A stretch of 64,000 bases of DNA from Kineosporia corallincola (GTDB lineage Bacteria > Actinomycetota > Actinomycetes > Actinomycetales > Kineosporiaceae). Within the stretch, counting starts at the first letter, position 1, and each line of letters starts with the position of its first letter. The stretch is taken from the NCBI RefSeq assembly GCF_018499875.1, contig NZ_JAHBAY010000004.1:310001-374000 (forward strand). The letters run 5' to 3'. Position numbers and translations under genes: made by a program. Positions 25,491-32,487 of the stretch are shown in pieces. The notes under the pieces are model-generated. The model was not told where the DNA came from, made no database searches, and was given only the letters and a program-made list of their open reading frames with translations.

Positions 25491-25859
25491 TCAGATCTGG
25501 ATGTTGCGCTCCAGGTTGGCCAGCTTGTGCCGGGCCAGGGCCAGGTTCGCGCGGCCCTTGTCGAGGGCCATGTAGAGGAAGAGCCCCTGGCCGCCCTGGC
25601 CGGAGATCAGCCGGATCAGGTGGTACTGGGTGTTCAGGGTGATCAGGATGTCCTGGATGCCCTCACGCATGCCCAGGGACTCCATGGTGCGCATCTCGGA
25701 CCGGACGACCTCGGTGTTACCCGCGGCGGCCACCTCGAGGTCCAGGACGGCGCCGCCGGCCTGGCCCAGGGTCATGCCGCTGGTGTAGTCGACGAGGGCG
25801 ACACCGATGGCGCCGTCGATCTGCATGGCTTCCTTGAGGACAGTGTCCAGGTTGCTCAC
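25491..25859 (-). CDS. Roadblock/LC7-like small protein, copy 2
   Basis: A 122-residue paralogue of the protein at 24808-25179, beginning with a GTG (25859) preceded by AAAGGAAA and reading VSNLDTVLKEAMQIDGAIG. Differences are conservative (for example TLDTQ/TLNTQ, and AGGNNALNL/AGGAVLDL with a two-residue length change at the loop). It has the same SGMTLG and NLALARHKLANLER ends. The divergence of flanks alongside conserved coding sequence suggests both copies are under selection. Possible role as a GTPase-associated or polarity protein is inference from the fold only. Confidence 0.75.
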   Translation of the reverse strand: MSNLDTVLKEAMQIDGAIGVALVDYTSGMTLGQAGGAVLDLEVAAAGNTEVVRSEMRTMESLGMREGIQDILITLNTQYHLIRLISGQGGQGLFLYMALDKGRANLALARHKLANLERNIQI

Positions 25860-26252
25860 GGTGCGTTTCCTTTCGGCCACGAGGGCTGAATCTGTGGAGC
25901 GAACTGCGTCGGCGCCGGGGCCGGTCCGGGGCACTGGACTCCAGCCGTGGATCTCAGCTTTGTTGTCGGCGCAGTTAGCGCCCAACTGATGCCGTCTTCA
26001 ATACCCCGAGTGGTCTTATCGGGCCGCGACTACGCTAAGCAAGCTGAATGGCGTCCCTGTGGGCTATGGCACAGCAGATTTCCCCAGTTCCTGCCCTGTG
26101 CGCTGGCTCTGTCACGCTCCGCGCAAGAATTGGACGGTCACGAATTGTGATGACCCGTGGTGCATTCCACACACGTCCGGCTCAGTCGTGGGGCAAAAAT
26201 GATGGACGGCGCCGGTCGTTCGCGGCCGGCGCCGTCCATCATCGGAGCTCGC
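25860..26252. other. Intergenic region upstream of roadblock copy 2
   Basis: This 393-bp stretch is less GC-rich than average. It contains the terminator of the oxidoreductase gene (26201-26240). On the minus strand GCCCGATAAG (26020-26029) resembles half of a flagellar-type sigma -10 (GCCGATAA), but no matching TAAA -35 was found. I see no coding potential with a start, Shine-Dalgarno and family match. Confidence 0.5.
26201..26240. terminator. Strong hairpin terminator, GGCGCC-core family
   Basis: A perfect 15-bp stem: GATGGACGGCGCCGG (26201-26215) and CCGGCGCCGTCCATC (26226-26240). It lies 13 bp past the stop of the minus-strand oxidoreductase. The stem is the same 15 bases as at 25436; only the loop differs. 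Confidence 0.85.
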
Positions 26253-27320
26253 TCAGCGCGCGGGACGACCCCGGTCGTACTGCGGCGGCCAGGCGATGTC
26301 GTCGCCCAGCTCGTGCGCCGCGCGCTGCGGCCAGCTGGGCTCGCGCAGCAGCACCCGGGCCAGCAGGACCGCGTCGGCGGAACCCTCGGCGAGGATCTGC
26401 TCGGCCTGCTTCGGCTCGGTGATCAGGCCGACGGCGGCAGTGGGCAGCCCGCTGGTCTCCTTGATCTGCCGGGCGAACGGTACCTGGTAGCCCGGGCCCA
26501 GGGTGATCTTCTGGTCGGGGTGGTTGCCGCCGGTGGAGACGTCCACCAGGTCCACGCCGTGCTCCTTCAGCGTGACGGCCACCTGCGCCACCTCGTCCAC
26601 GTCCAGCCCGCCCGGCACCCAGTCGGTGGCGCTGACCCGCACGAACAACGGCGTGGCGTCGGGGACGGCGGCCCGCACGGCGTCGACGATCTCGATCAGC
26701 AGCCGGGAGCGGCCGGCCAGATCCCCGCCGTAGGAGTCGGTGCGCAGGTTGCTCACCGGCGAGAGGAACTGGTGCAGCAGGTAGCCGTGCGCGGCGTGGA
26801 TCTCCAGCACCTCGAACCCGGCCGCGAGCGCCCGCCGGGCGGCGTCCACCCAGGCCTGCACCAGGGCGGGGATCTCGGCCACGGGGATCTCGGCGGGCAC
26901 GTCGTAGCGGCCGAAGGCGTTCTCGGAGGGGGCGACGGTCTTCCAGCCGCCCTCCGACACCGGCACCGAGCCCCTGCCCCGCCACGGGGCGTATGTGGAT
27001 GCCTTGCGCCCGGCGTGCGCCAGCTGGATGCCCGGCACCGATCCCTGTTCCCGGATGAAGCGGGTGATCCGCTCGTAGTCCGCGGCCTGGGTGTCGTTCC
27101 AGATCCCGGCGTCCTCCGGCGAGATCCGGCCCTCCGGCACCACGGCGGTGGCCTCCTGGATCACCAGGCCGGCCCCGCCCCGGGCCAGGCTGCCCAGGTG
27201 CACCAGGTGCCAGTCCGTGGGGCGGCCCTTCTCGCTGGAGTACTGACACATCGGTGACACCCAGGCGCGGTTCGGCACGGTCACGCCGCGCAGGGTGAGC
27301 GGGGAGAAGAGAAGGCTCAT
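26253..27320 (-). CDS. Old yellow enzyme family oxidoreductase (YqjM/NamA-like)
   Basis: A 355-residue FMN-dependent ene-reductase that reduces activated C=C bonds with NAD(P)H. It begins SLLFSPLTLRGVTVPNR and has the YqjM-type SPMCQYSS near 23-30, where the Cys tunes FMN. LAHAGRKAS and IHAAHGYLLHQFLSP carry the substrate-binding His pair, RTDSYGG the FMN contacts, and the C-terminal VLLARVLLREP completes the barrel. Length and motifs match classical YqjM. It lies divergent from the antitoxin gene with 119 bp between starts. Physiological substrate unknown. Confidence 0.92.
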   Translation of the reverse strand: MSLLFSPLTLRGVTVPNRAWVSPMCQYSSEKGRPTDWHLVHLGSLARGGAGLVIQEATAVVPEGRISPEDAGIWNDTQAADYERITRFIREQGSVPGIQLAHAGRKASTYAPWRGRGSVPVSEGGWKTVAPSENAFGRYDVPAEIPVAEIPALVQAWVDAARRALAAGFEVLEIHAAHGYLLHQFLSPVSNLRTDSYGGDLAGRSRLLIEIVDAVRAAVPDATPLFVRVSATDWVPGGLDVDEVAQVAVTLKEHGVDLVDVSTGGNHPDQKITLGPGYQVPFARQIKETSGLPTAAVGLITEPKQAEQILAEGSADAVLLARVLLREPSWPQRAAHELGDDIAWPPQYDRGRPAR

Positions 27321-27387
27321 GCTGCGGTGAACCGTGGCGGAGGGGTCGGACTTCCCCGGCGGGCGATGTGATTCGGCCGGAACGAGC

Positions 27388-27422
27388 TGGACGCAAGAAA
27401 CGAAAGCGATTACGTTTGTTGC
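27388..27422 (+). promoter_or_regulatory. Promoter and operator of the toxin-antitoxin operon
   Basis: TGGACG (27388-27393) and TACGTT (27411-27416) are separated by 17 bp and resemble a -35/-10 pair. An inverted repeat GCAAGAAACG (27393-27402) / CGTTTGTTGC (27413-27422), with one mismatch in 10, covers the promoter. It is a good place for antitoxin autoregulation. Confidence 0.6.
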
Positions 27423-27439
27423 GTTGAAGGGGGCGGCGA

Positions 27440-27967
27440 ATGACCGTGCAGCTGAACCGAGAGACCTATCTGCCCAGCAGCGGCCCGCAACTGGCCCGGG
27501 TACATGCCTTCATGGCTGCCCACGCCCCGTCTCCGGGCGGGGCGGGCGACGTCCGGTGCCGACTGACCGGGCCCGGTGGCGAGGAGGGTGTCGAGCTGCC
27601 GCACGAGGTGTATCTCGTGCTGCGACAGGTGGTGGAGGCCATGCGGGCGGACCTCGCCGTCACGGTGATCCCGCAGACCATGACGCTGACCACGCAGCAG
27701 GCGGCAGACCTGCTCGGGGTCAGCCGCCCGACCGTGATCAAACTGCTCGACGCCGAGCGGATTCCGTTCGAGCGGGTCGGCACACATCGGCGAATTCTTC
27801 TGCGCGACCTGCTGGCCTACCGCAAGCAGCGGCGTGAGGAGCGGTACGACGCCCTGGCCGCCCTGGGGTCCGATGACGACGACGAGCAGCCCGATGTCGT
27901 GCTGAGGCGCCTCCGCGAGGCGCGGAAGGCGGTGGCCTCGCGGCGCCGGCGGCCCGATCGGGAGTGA
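27440..27967 (+). CDS. Antitoxin with excisionase-type helix-turn-helix
   Basis: A 175-residue DNA-binding protein. The MerR/excisionase-like domain (about 75-135) reads LTTQQAADLLGVSRPTVIKL, then ERIPFERVGTHRRILLRDLLAY, a standard layout of antitoxins paired with PIN toxins in actinobacteria. The N-terminal 70 residues are variable; the C-terminal tail (about 140-175) is acidic then Arg-rich and may wrap the toxin. ATG 27440 follows AAGGGGGCGG. The PIN gene starts 56-65 bp downstream. Expected to repress its own operon through the inverted repeat just upstream. Confidence 0.85.
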   Translation: MTVQLNRETYLPSSGPQLARVHAFMAAHAPSPGGAGDVRCRLTGPGGEEGVELPHEVYLVLRQVVEAMRADLAVTVIPQTMTLTTQQAADLLGVSRPTVIKLLDAERIPFERVGTHRRILLRDLLAYRKQRREERYDALAALGSDDDDEQPDVVLRRLREARKAVASRRRRPDRE

Positions 27968-28023
27968 CCGTTTTGATTCCTGAATAGCCGGTATTATTCG
28001 GGAAAACGGGAATTGATCGGGGG

Positions 28024-28641
28024 ATGGTTCCAGTGTTCACGGCACTTCTGGATACATGCGTACTGTGGCCGAGTCGACAGCGGGACTTCCTGCTGTCACT
28101 GGCTTTTGAGCATCTCTATCGTCCGGCCTGGAGCAGCGCGATCCTGGCAGAGCTCGGCCATCACGAGAGGGTCAAGCTGGAAGGTCGCGGAGTTCCCCGC
28201 GACCAGGCGCGGGCGCGGGGAGAGCGGCTCATCTCCTTCATGGGCTCCTGCTTCCCGGATGCCGAGGTGTCCGGATGGGAAGACCTGGAGGGCACATTCG
28301 GGCTTCCGGACCCGAACGACGAGCACGTCGCCGCGGCAGCGGTGCTGGCCTCTGCTGGAGTGCTGGTCACGCACAATCTGAAAGACTTCCCACCCGAACG
28401 GCTTCCGCGCTCCTTGCAGGTGCTTCCGCCGGCCGAGTTCGCCTACAACACGGTCTCCGTCGACCCGGCGCGGGCGGTGCTGGCGCTGGAGGAGATGGCA
28501 CGTCGCTCGGGGCAGCACGGTCCGCGGCACGAGGTCGCCGACATCCTTGCGATTCTCGAGAATCGTTACGGCATGCACGCGGCGGTGGGCCTGGTGCGGC
28601 AGGTGTCCCGGCGCACGAGAACGGCGCCGGGTTCGCAGTGA
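28024..28641 (+). CDS. PIN domain ribonuclease toxin
   Basis: A 205-residue PIN-domain protein (VapC-like Mg-dependent RNase). Conserved acids are seen in ALLDTCVLWPS (first Asp), ILAEL (Glu), LPDPNDEHVAAAA and THNLKDF. The C-terminal 60 residues extend past the PIN core. ATG 28024 has GGGGG immediately upstream, too close; the in-frame GTG at 28033 has GGGG at a proper distance and would give the common start VFTALLDTC, so it may be the real one. Forms a type II toxin-antitoxin pair with the upstream gene. TATTAT at 27992 might be an extra promoter for the toxin. Confidence 0.85.
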   Translation: MVPVFTALLDTCVLWPSRQRDFLLSLAFEHLYRPAWSSAILAELGHHERVKLEGRGVPRDQARARGERLISFMGSCFPDAEVSGWEDLEGTFGLPDPNDEHVAAAAVLASAGVLVTHNLKDFPPERLPRSLQVLPPAEFAYNTVSVDPARAVLALEEMARRSGQHGPRHEVADILAILENRYGMHAAVGLVRQVSRRTRTAPGSQ

Positions 28642-28653
28642 GCCCGGCGCCGT
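28621..28653. terminator. Bidirectional terminator, GGCGCC-core family
   Basis: ACGGCGCCGGG (28621-28631) pairs with CCCGGCGCCGT (28643-28653) in a perfect 11-bp stem. The toxin stop codon lies in the loop. It separates the convergent toxin and chemoreceptor genes. Confidence 0.8.
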
Positions 28654-28671
28654 CGTTCGTTCGGTTCCCGG

Positions 28672-30330
28672 TCAGATCTTGAAGCGACCCACCAGCTCGT
28701 TCAGCCCACCGGCCACCTGGGCCAGGTCCCCGGCCGCCCGCTGCGCCTCGGAGATACCCGTGCTGGACGACTGGGCCGCGTTCGACACCGCGTCCACATC
28801 CGACGAGATCCGCGACGCCGCACGAGCGGTTTCGTCGATGCTGCGGGCGATTTCGGAGGTCACCGCGGTCTGCTCCTCCACGGCCGAGGCGATCGTGGTC
28901 TGGTAGGAGTTCACGTCCTCGATCGTCCGGGTGATCCGGTCGATCGCCTCGACCGCGGCCCGGGTGTCGGCCTGGATCGTCTCCACCCGGTGGCTGATGT
29001 CCTCGGTGGCCCGGGCGGTCTCCTGCGCCAGCTGCTTGACCTCCTCGGCGACCACCGCGAAGCCCTTGCCGGCGTCCCCGGCGCGGGCGGCCTCGATGGT
29101 GGCGTTCAGGGCCAGCAGGTTGGTCTGCTCGGCGATCGTGGTGATGGTCTTGACCACGTTGCCGATCTCCTCGCTGGAGGCACCCAGCTTGCCCACGGTC
29201 TCGGTGGCGGTGGCCGCCTCGGTGGCCGCACCGGCCGACACCCGGGCCGCCTCGGCCGAGGAGTTCGCGATCTCGCGGATGCTGGCCGACATCTCCTCGG
29301 TGCCGGCCGCGACCGTCTGCACGTTGCCCGACACCTGCGACGAGGTGGCGCTCAGGCTCATCGCCTGGGCCGAGGTCTCCTCGGAGTTGGAGGCCACCTG
29401 GGCCGACACCGCGCTGAGCTCCTCGGCGCTGCCCGACAGGGTGACCGAGTTGGTGCGGATATCCTCCATCGCCGAGCGCAGCGAGGTGCTGGCGCGGTTC
29501 AGCGCCGCGGACATCTCGCCGACCTCGTCGTTGCTGGTCACCGGCACACTCTGGGTGAGGTCACCGTCGGCCAGGGCGACCAGGCCGTCACGCACCCGGC
29601 CGACGGCCGCCACGATCAGGCGGGCGATCCAGAAGCCGAAGCCGACCATGATCAGCAGGCCGACGGCGGTGATGATCCAGGACTGCACGATCTGGCTCTC
29701 GGCCGAGCTCTTGGCGTCGGCCGCCTCGGTGCTCATGTCGTCGGCGGCGTTGCTGCCCAGCTTGTTCAGGCCGTCGGACACCTTGGTGGCGGCCGTGGCG
29801 AAATCACCGGCGATGTAGGTGCCCAGGGCCCGGTACTGCACGCCGGTCAGGTCGTTCTGGCTGATCACCGGCAGGATGTTGTCGGTGTACAGGCCCTTGA
29901 CCGTGGCCAGGTCGGTGACGTCCTGCTCCAGCAGGGCGGTGTCCGCGCTGTCCAGCCCACTCGCCTTCAGCGCGTCGAGCTTGGCCGACATCTCGTCGAA
30001 GCTGGTCGCGACGTCTTCCTGAGCGGTCTTCGAGGTCTCGCCGGTGGTGAGGGCGGCGACCATGATGTTGCGGCGCAGGCTGGCGAAGGCCAGTCGGGCC
30101 TCCAGCGCTGTGGTGTCGCGCTTGGCGGTGACCGAGACGATGTGGTCACTGGTGGACTGCACGGCATTGACCGCGCGCATCCCGATCACGCCGATACCCA
30201 CCGCCAGCAGTGAGGCCACCGCGATGAGGCTGAAGATCTTCTTCAGCAGGCTCAGGTTCTTGAAGAAGGCGGCGGGGGAGGCACCGGCCTTCTTGTTGCC
30301 CTGCCCAGGCAGCGTTACAGCGGCAGACAT
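28672..30330 (-). CDS. Methyl-accepting chemotaxis protein (4HB-HAMP-MCP)
   Basis: A 552-residue classical chemoreceptor. TM1 spans about 32-52 (IFSLIAVASLLAVGIGVIG) and a four-helix-bundle sensor about 53-215. TM2 is about 218-240 (IITAVGLLIMVGFGFWIARLI), with HAMP to about 290 (GDLTQSVPVTSNDEVGEM). The signalling domain has the canonical tip AEQTNLLALNATIEAARAG and GKGFAVVAEEVKQLA. The end reads LVGRFKI; no CheR-tethering pentapeptide is seen. ATG 30330 follows GAGAGGA. Unlike the other receptor in this window (18480-19985), its tip is of the standard flagellar type. A structured leader lies upstream. Confidence 0.94.
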   Translation of the reverse strand: MSAAVTLPGQGNKKAGASPAAFFKNLSLLKKIFSLIAVASLLAVGIGVIGMRAVNAVQSTSDHIVSVTAKRDTTALEARLAFASLRRNIMVAALTTGETSKTAQEDVATSFDEMSAKLDALKASGLDSADTALLEQDVTDLATVKGLYTDNILPVISQNDLTGVQYRALGTYIAGDFATAATKVSDGLNKLGSNAADDMSTEAADAKSSAESQIVQSWIITAVGLLIMVGFGFWIARLIVAAVGRVRDGLVALADGDLTQSVPVTSNDEVGEMSAALNRASTSLRSAMEDIRTNSVTLSGSAEELSAVSAQVASNSEETSAQAMSLSATSSQVSGNVQTVAAGTEEMSASIREIANSSAEAARVSAGAATEAATATETVGKLGASSEEIGNVVKTITTIAEQTNLLALNATIEAARAGDAGKGFAVVAEEVKQLAQETARATEDISHRVETIQADTRAAVEAIDRITRTIEDVNSYQTTIASAVEEQTAVTSEIARSIDETARAASRISSDVDAVSNAAQSSSTGISEAQRAAGDLAQVAGGLNELVGRFKI

Positions 30331-30347
30331 TGACGTCCTCTCGGGCG

Positions 30348-30455
30348 TAAGTCACGTCTCCCCGCCGCACTCGTTGCGGCGTCGCGACGGACTGAAGCGA
30401 CTTGTCAACTTCAGCCATCGTCACGGCGTAGCCCTTCGTTAACCTTAAGTCACGT
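30348..30455 (-). promoter_or_regulatory. Structured leader of the chemoreceptor gene
   Basis: Two stem-loops lie in the 5' region: CGCCGCA/TGCGGCG (30363-30381) and CTGAAG/CTTCAG (30392-30414). They are bracketed by a 10-bp direct repeat, TAAGTCACGT as read on the plus strand, at 30348-30357 and 30446-30455. I could not match it to a known riboswitch consensus. Confidence 0.4.
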
Positions 30456-30505
30456 GCTCATCCGGCCGGGCGCAGAATCGACGCTGACTCGACGCGGGAT
30501 GCCGG

Positions 30506-31555
30506 TCACACACTGCCGGAGTCACCGCCCCGGTCCGGCCGCAGGTGCCGTCGCGAACCCTCGACCTCGGCCAGCTCGTCGTCGTCCAGTTTTCTGGTGT
30601 CCCGCAGGCGCACGTAGGGCTCGGCGCCCCGGGGCAGACCGTCGTTCTCGGCCCGGGCCCGCTCCAGCTCGGCGTTGAACTCGGCGCCCAGCAGGATGGC
30701 CAGGTTCGAGATCCACATCCAGATCAGGAAGATGACGATCCCGGCGAAGGTGCCGTAGGTGGCGTCGTAGCTGGAGAAGTTGGCCACGTAGAAACCGAAG
30801 CCGGCCGAGGCGACCAGCCAGAGCACGACGGCGAGGATCCCGCCGGGCGTGACCCATCTGAAGCCCTGCTTGGCGTTCGGGGCGGCCCAGTACAGGATGG
30901 CCAGCTCCAGCATCATGATCAGCAGCAGCACAGGCCATTTCACGATGCTCCAGGTGGTGACCGCGGCGTCGCCGAGCCCCAGGAGATCACCGGCCTGCTG
31001 CGCCAGCGGGCCGGTGAACAGCACGATCACGGCCGCCATCAGGATCAGCACCAGCATCACCAGGGTGGTGAGCACGCGGGTGGGGAGGGTCTTCCAGATC
31101 GGCCGGCCCTCGGGGATGTCGTACACCACGTTCGAGGCGCGCATGAATGCCGCGATGTATCCGGACGACGACCACAGGGCCGTGACCAGACCCAGCACGA
31201 ACGCGAAACCGGCTGATCCGGGCTTGTTCCCGACCTGGTCGAGGATGCTGTTGATCGTGCTCTGGAAGGTGCCGGGCACGACCTCGCCGAGGTTGTCCTT
31301 GAGCTCCTGGATGGCGTCGTCGGACAGGAACCCGAGCAGCGACACCAGCACCAGGATGCCCGGGAACAGGGCCTGGATGCCGTAGTAGGTCAGCGATGCG
31401 GCGGAGTCGCTGAGGTTGTCCTCGGAGAACTCCCGGGCCGAGCCGCGCAGCACGCGCAGCCACGAGCGCCTGGGCAGCTGGGTCGGAGACTCGGCCGGGT
31501 TCTCGTCCGGCAGATCTTCGTGCTGGTCAGGGTTTCGGTGCGTCTTTCCCCACAT
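30506..31555 (-). CDS. YihY/BrkB (RNase BN-like) family membrane protein
   Basis: A 349-residue inner-membrane protein with about six helices: ALFPGILVLVSLLGFL, FAFVLGLVTALWSSSGYIAAF, LVMLVLILMAAVIVLF, WPVLLLIMMLELAILYW, GILAVVLWLVASAGFGFYV and FAGIVIFLIWMWISNLAILLG. The motifs SDSAASLTYYGIQALFPG and LGAEFNAELERAR are hallmarks of the family. Once called RNase BN by error, the family is now regarded as a membrane protein of unknown transport or stress role. ATG 31555 is chosen because the longer frame upstream is basic and unlike the family. The acidic C-terminal tail is cytoplasmic. Confidence 0.88.
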   Translation of the reverse strand: MWGKTHRNPDQHEDLPDENPAESPTQLPRRSWLRVLRGSAREFSEDNLSDSAASLTYYGIQALFPGILVLVSLLGFLSDDAIQELKDNLGEVVPGTFQSTINSILDQVGNKPGSAGFAFVLGLVTALWSSSGYIAAFMRASNVVYDIPEGRPIWKTLPTRVLTTLVMLVLILMAAVIVLFTGPLAQQAGDLLGLGDAAVTTWSIVKWPVLLLIMMLELAILYWAAPNAKQGFRWVTPGGILAVVLWLVASAGFGFYVANFSSYDATYGTFAGIVIFLIWMWISNLAILLGAEFNAELERARAENDGLPRGAEPYVRLRDTRKLDDDELAEVEGSRRHLRPDRGGDSGSV

Positions 31556-31958
31556 GAGGTCATGGTGGCGCGTGCCCGGCGGGGTCGCCGGTCGAGAGGG
31601 CACCCGGGGGTAAACCCCTGATCGGTCCGCGTTCCACGGCGGCGAGCATGGTGGACGCGTCTGTGGGAGGCACGAATTCGAGCCACCAGGTGGCGCCGCC
31701 CGCGGCCGCGGCGGACACCGCGCGCCGTTCGGCCTCCTCGTCGTCCAGGCGCCGGCGCCCTCCGACAGCGATGTCACCGTCGCCGACAACCGCCCGCGGT
31801 GAACGGATCTCGGCCTCGGTGAAGTCGCTCCAGCTCAAGTCCGTATCGCACCCGTCCAGGCTAGGCCGTGACCCAGCTCACCCGAACTTTCCGGTCCGGA
31901 CCCGCCATCTCACTCGCTGACAGACCACCGCAGCGCAGCAGGACGAGGGAGAACCATC
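31556..31958. other. Intergenic region with one doubtful small ORF
   Basis: Between the YihY gene and the secreted protein gene. Apart from the 92-codon minus-strand frame at 31560-31838 I see no coding sequence, and no hairpin or palindrome stands out. The divergent promoters of the flanking genes must lie here. Confidence 0.4.
31560..31838 (-). CDS. Doubtful small hypothetical protein or gene remnant
   Basis: A 92-codon frame that starts with a TTG and reads SWSDFTEAEIRSPRAVVGDG, then AAAAGGATWWLEFVPPTDAS and ERGPIRGLPPG. The GATWWLE-x-n-ERGP pattern resembles the C-terminus of some actinobacterial luciferase-like or hypothetical proteins, from memory, so it could be a small true gene or the fragment of a larger one. 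There is no clear Shine-Dalgarno. It ends 4 bp before the YihY start, a spacing that would suit an operon. Confidence 0.4.
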   Translation of the reverse strand: MSWSDFTEAEIRSPRAVVGDGDIAVGGRRRLDDEEAERRAVSAAAAGGATWWLEFVPPTDASTMLAAVERGPIRGLPPGALSTGDPAGHAPP

Positions 31959-32423
31959 ATGGGCACCGCACTCCGCCGGAACGTCCCGGCCATCACCGCT
32001 TCCGCCCTGGTGACGGTGGCCGTGGCGGCGACCGCCGTGGCGGGGGCCGGAATCGCCCGGGCCGCCGAGAAGCCCGCCGCCGCGACGAAGGCGGCCGACG
32101 GCCTGACCTACCTGAAGATCAAGGAGCCGTTCACCACGCCGGTGGGCCGGTGCGACGAGGACGGCACCACGATCGAGATGACCAACTGCGTGCTGAAGAA
32201 GGTCGTGAGCACGGACAGGAAGATCGACGCGCTCCAGAAGAAGCGTTTCGACACGGCGAGGACGACCAAGCAGCGCAAGGCCTACCTGAAGAACGACGCC
32301 ACCTGGCTGAAGAACCGCACGGCCACGGTGAAGAAGGTCGGTCAGGGCGGCACGATCGACGCCGTGCTGAAGGCGCAGGAGACGCTGAAGCTGAGCAAGA
32401 AGCGCCTCAACGCCCTTGGCTGA
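31959..32423 (+). CDS. Secreted LprI/DUF1311-like protein
   Basis: A 154-residue exported protein. The Sec signal peptide is residues 1-36 (RRN, then ITASALVTVAVAATAVAGAG, cleavage near ARA-AE). The mature part has two cysteines (RCDEDG and TNCVLKK) and a helical stretch ending KQRKAYLKNDATWLKNRTATVKK. This matches the LprI/DUF1311 pattern of Cys-x(n)-M-x-x-C followed by L-x-x-A/D-x-x-W-L-x-x-R. LprI-type proteins include lysozyme inhibitors, but the family is broad. ATG 31959 follows GGGAGAA. A 20-bp stem terminator follows. Confidence 0.65.
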   Translation: MGTALRRNVPAITASALVTVAVAATAVAGAGIARAAEKPAAATKAADGLTYLKIKEPFTTPVGRCDEDGTTIEMTNCVLKKVVSTDRKIDALQKKRFDTARTTKQRKAYLKNDATWLKNRTATVKKVGQGGTIDAVLKAQETLKLSKKRLNALG

Positions 32424-32431
32424 CGGCAAAT

Positions 32432-32474
32432 TGAGGACGACGGTGAGCTCGTCGCGAGCTCACCGTCGTCCTCA
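32432..32474. terminator. Very long bidirectional terminator hairpin
   Basis: A perfect 20-bp stem (32432-32451 with 32455-32474) closes a 3-nt TCG loop. It lies between the convergent secreted-protein and MFS genes, 9 and 14 bp from their stops. Confidence 0.88.
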
Positions 32475-32487
32475 GTTCAGGCGGACC

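Noticed and set aside
26015-26035. A flagellar-type sigma promoter before roadblock copy 2
   Set aside because: Only a partial -10-like GCCCGATAAG is present, with no TAAA -35 at the right distance.
30331-30460. A c-di-GMP (GEMM) riboswitch before the chemoreceptor
   Set aside because: The stems are real but the conserved GEMM core and tetraloop/receptor sequences are not recognisable, so only a structured leader is claimed.
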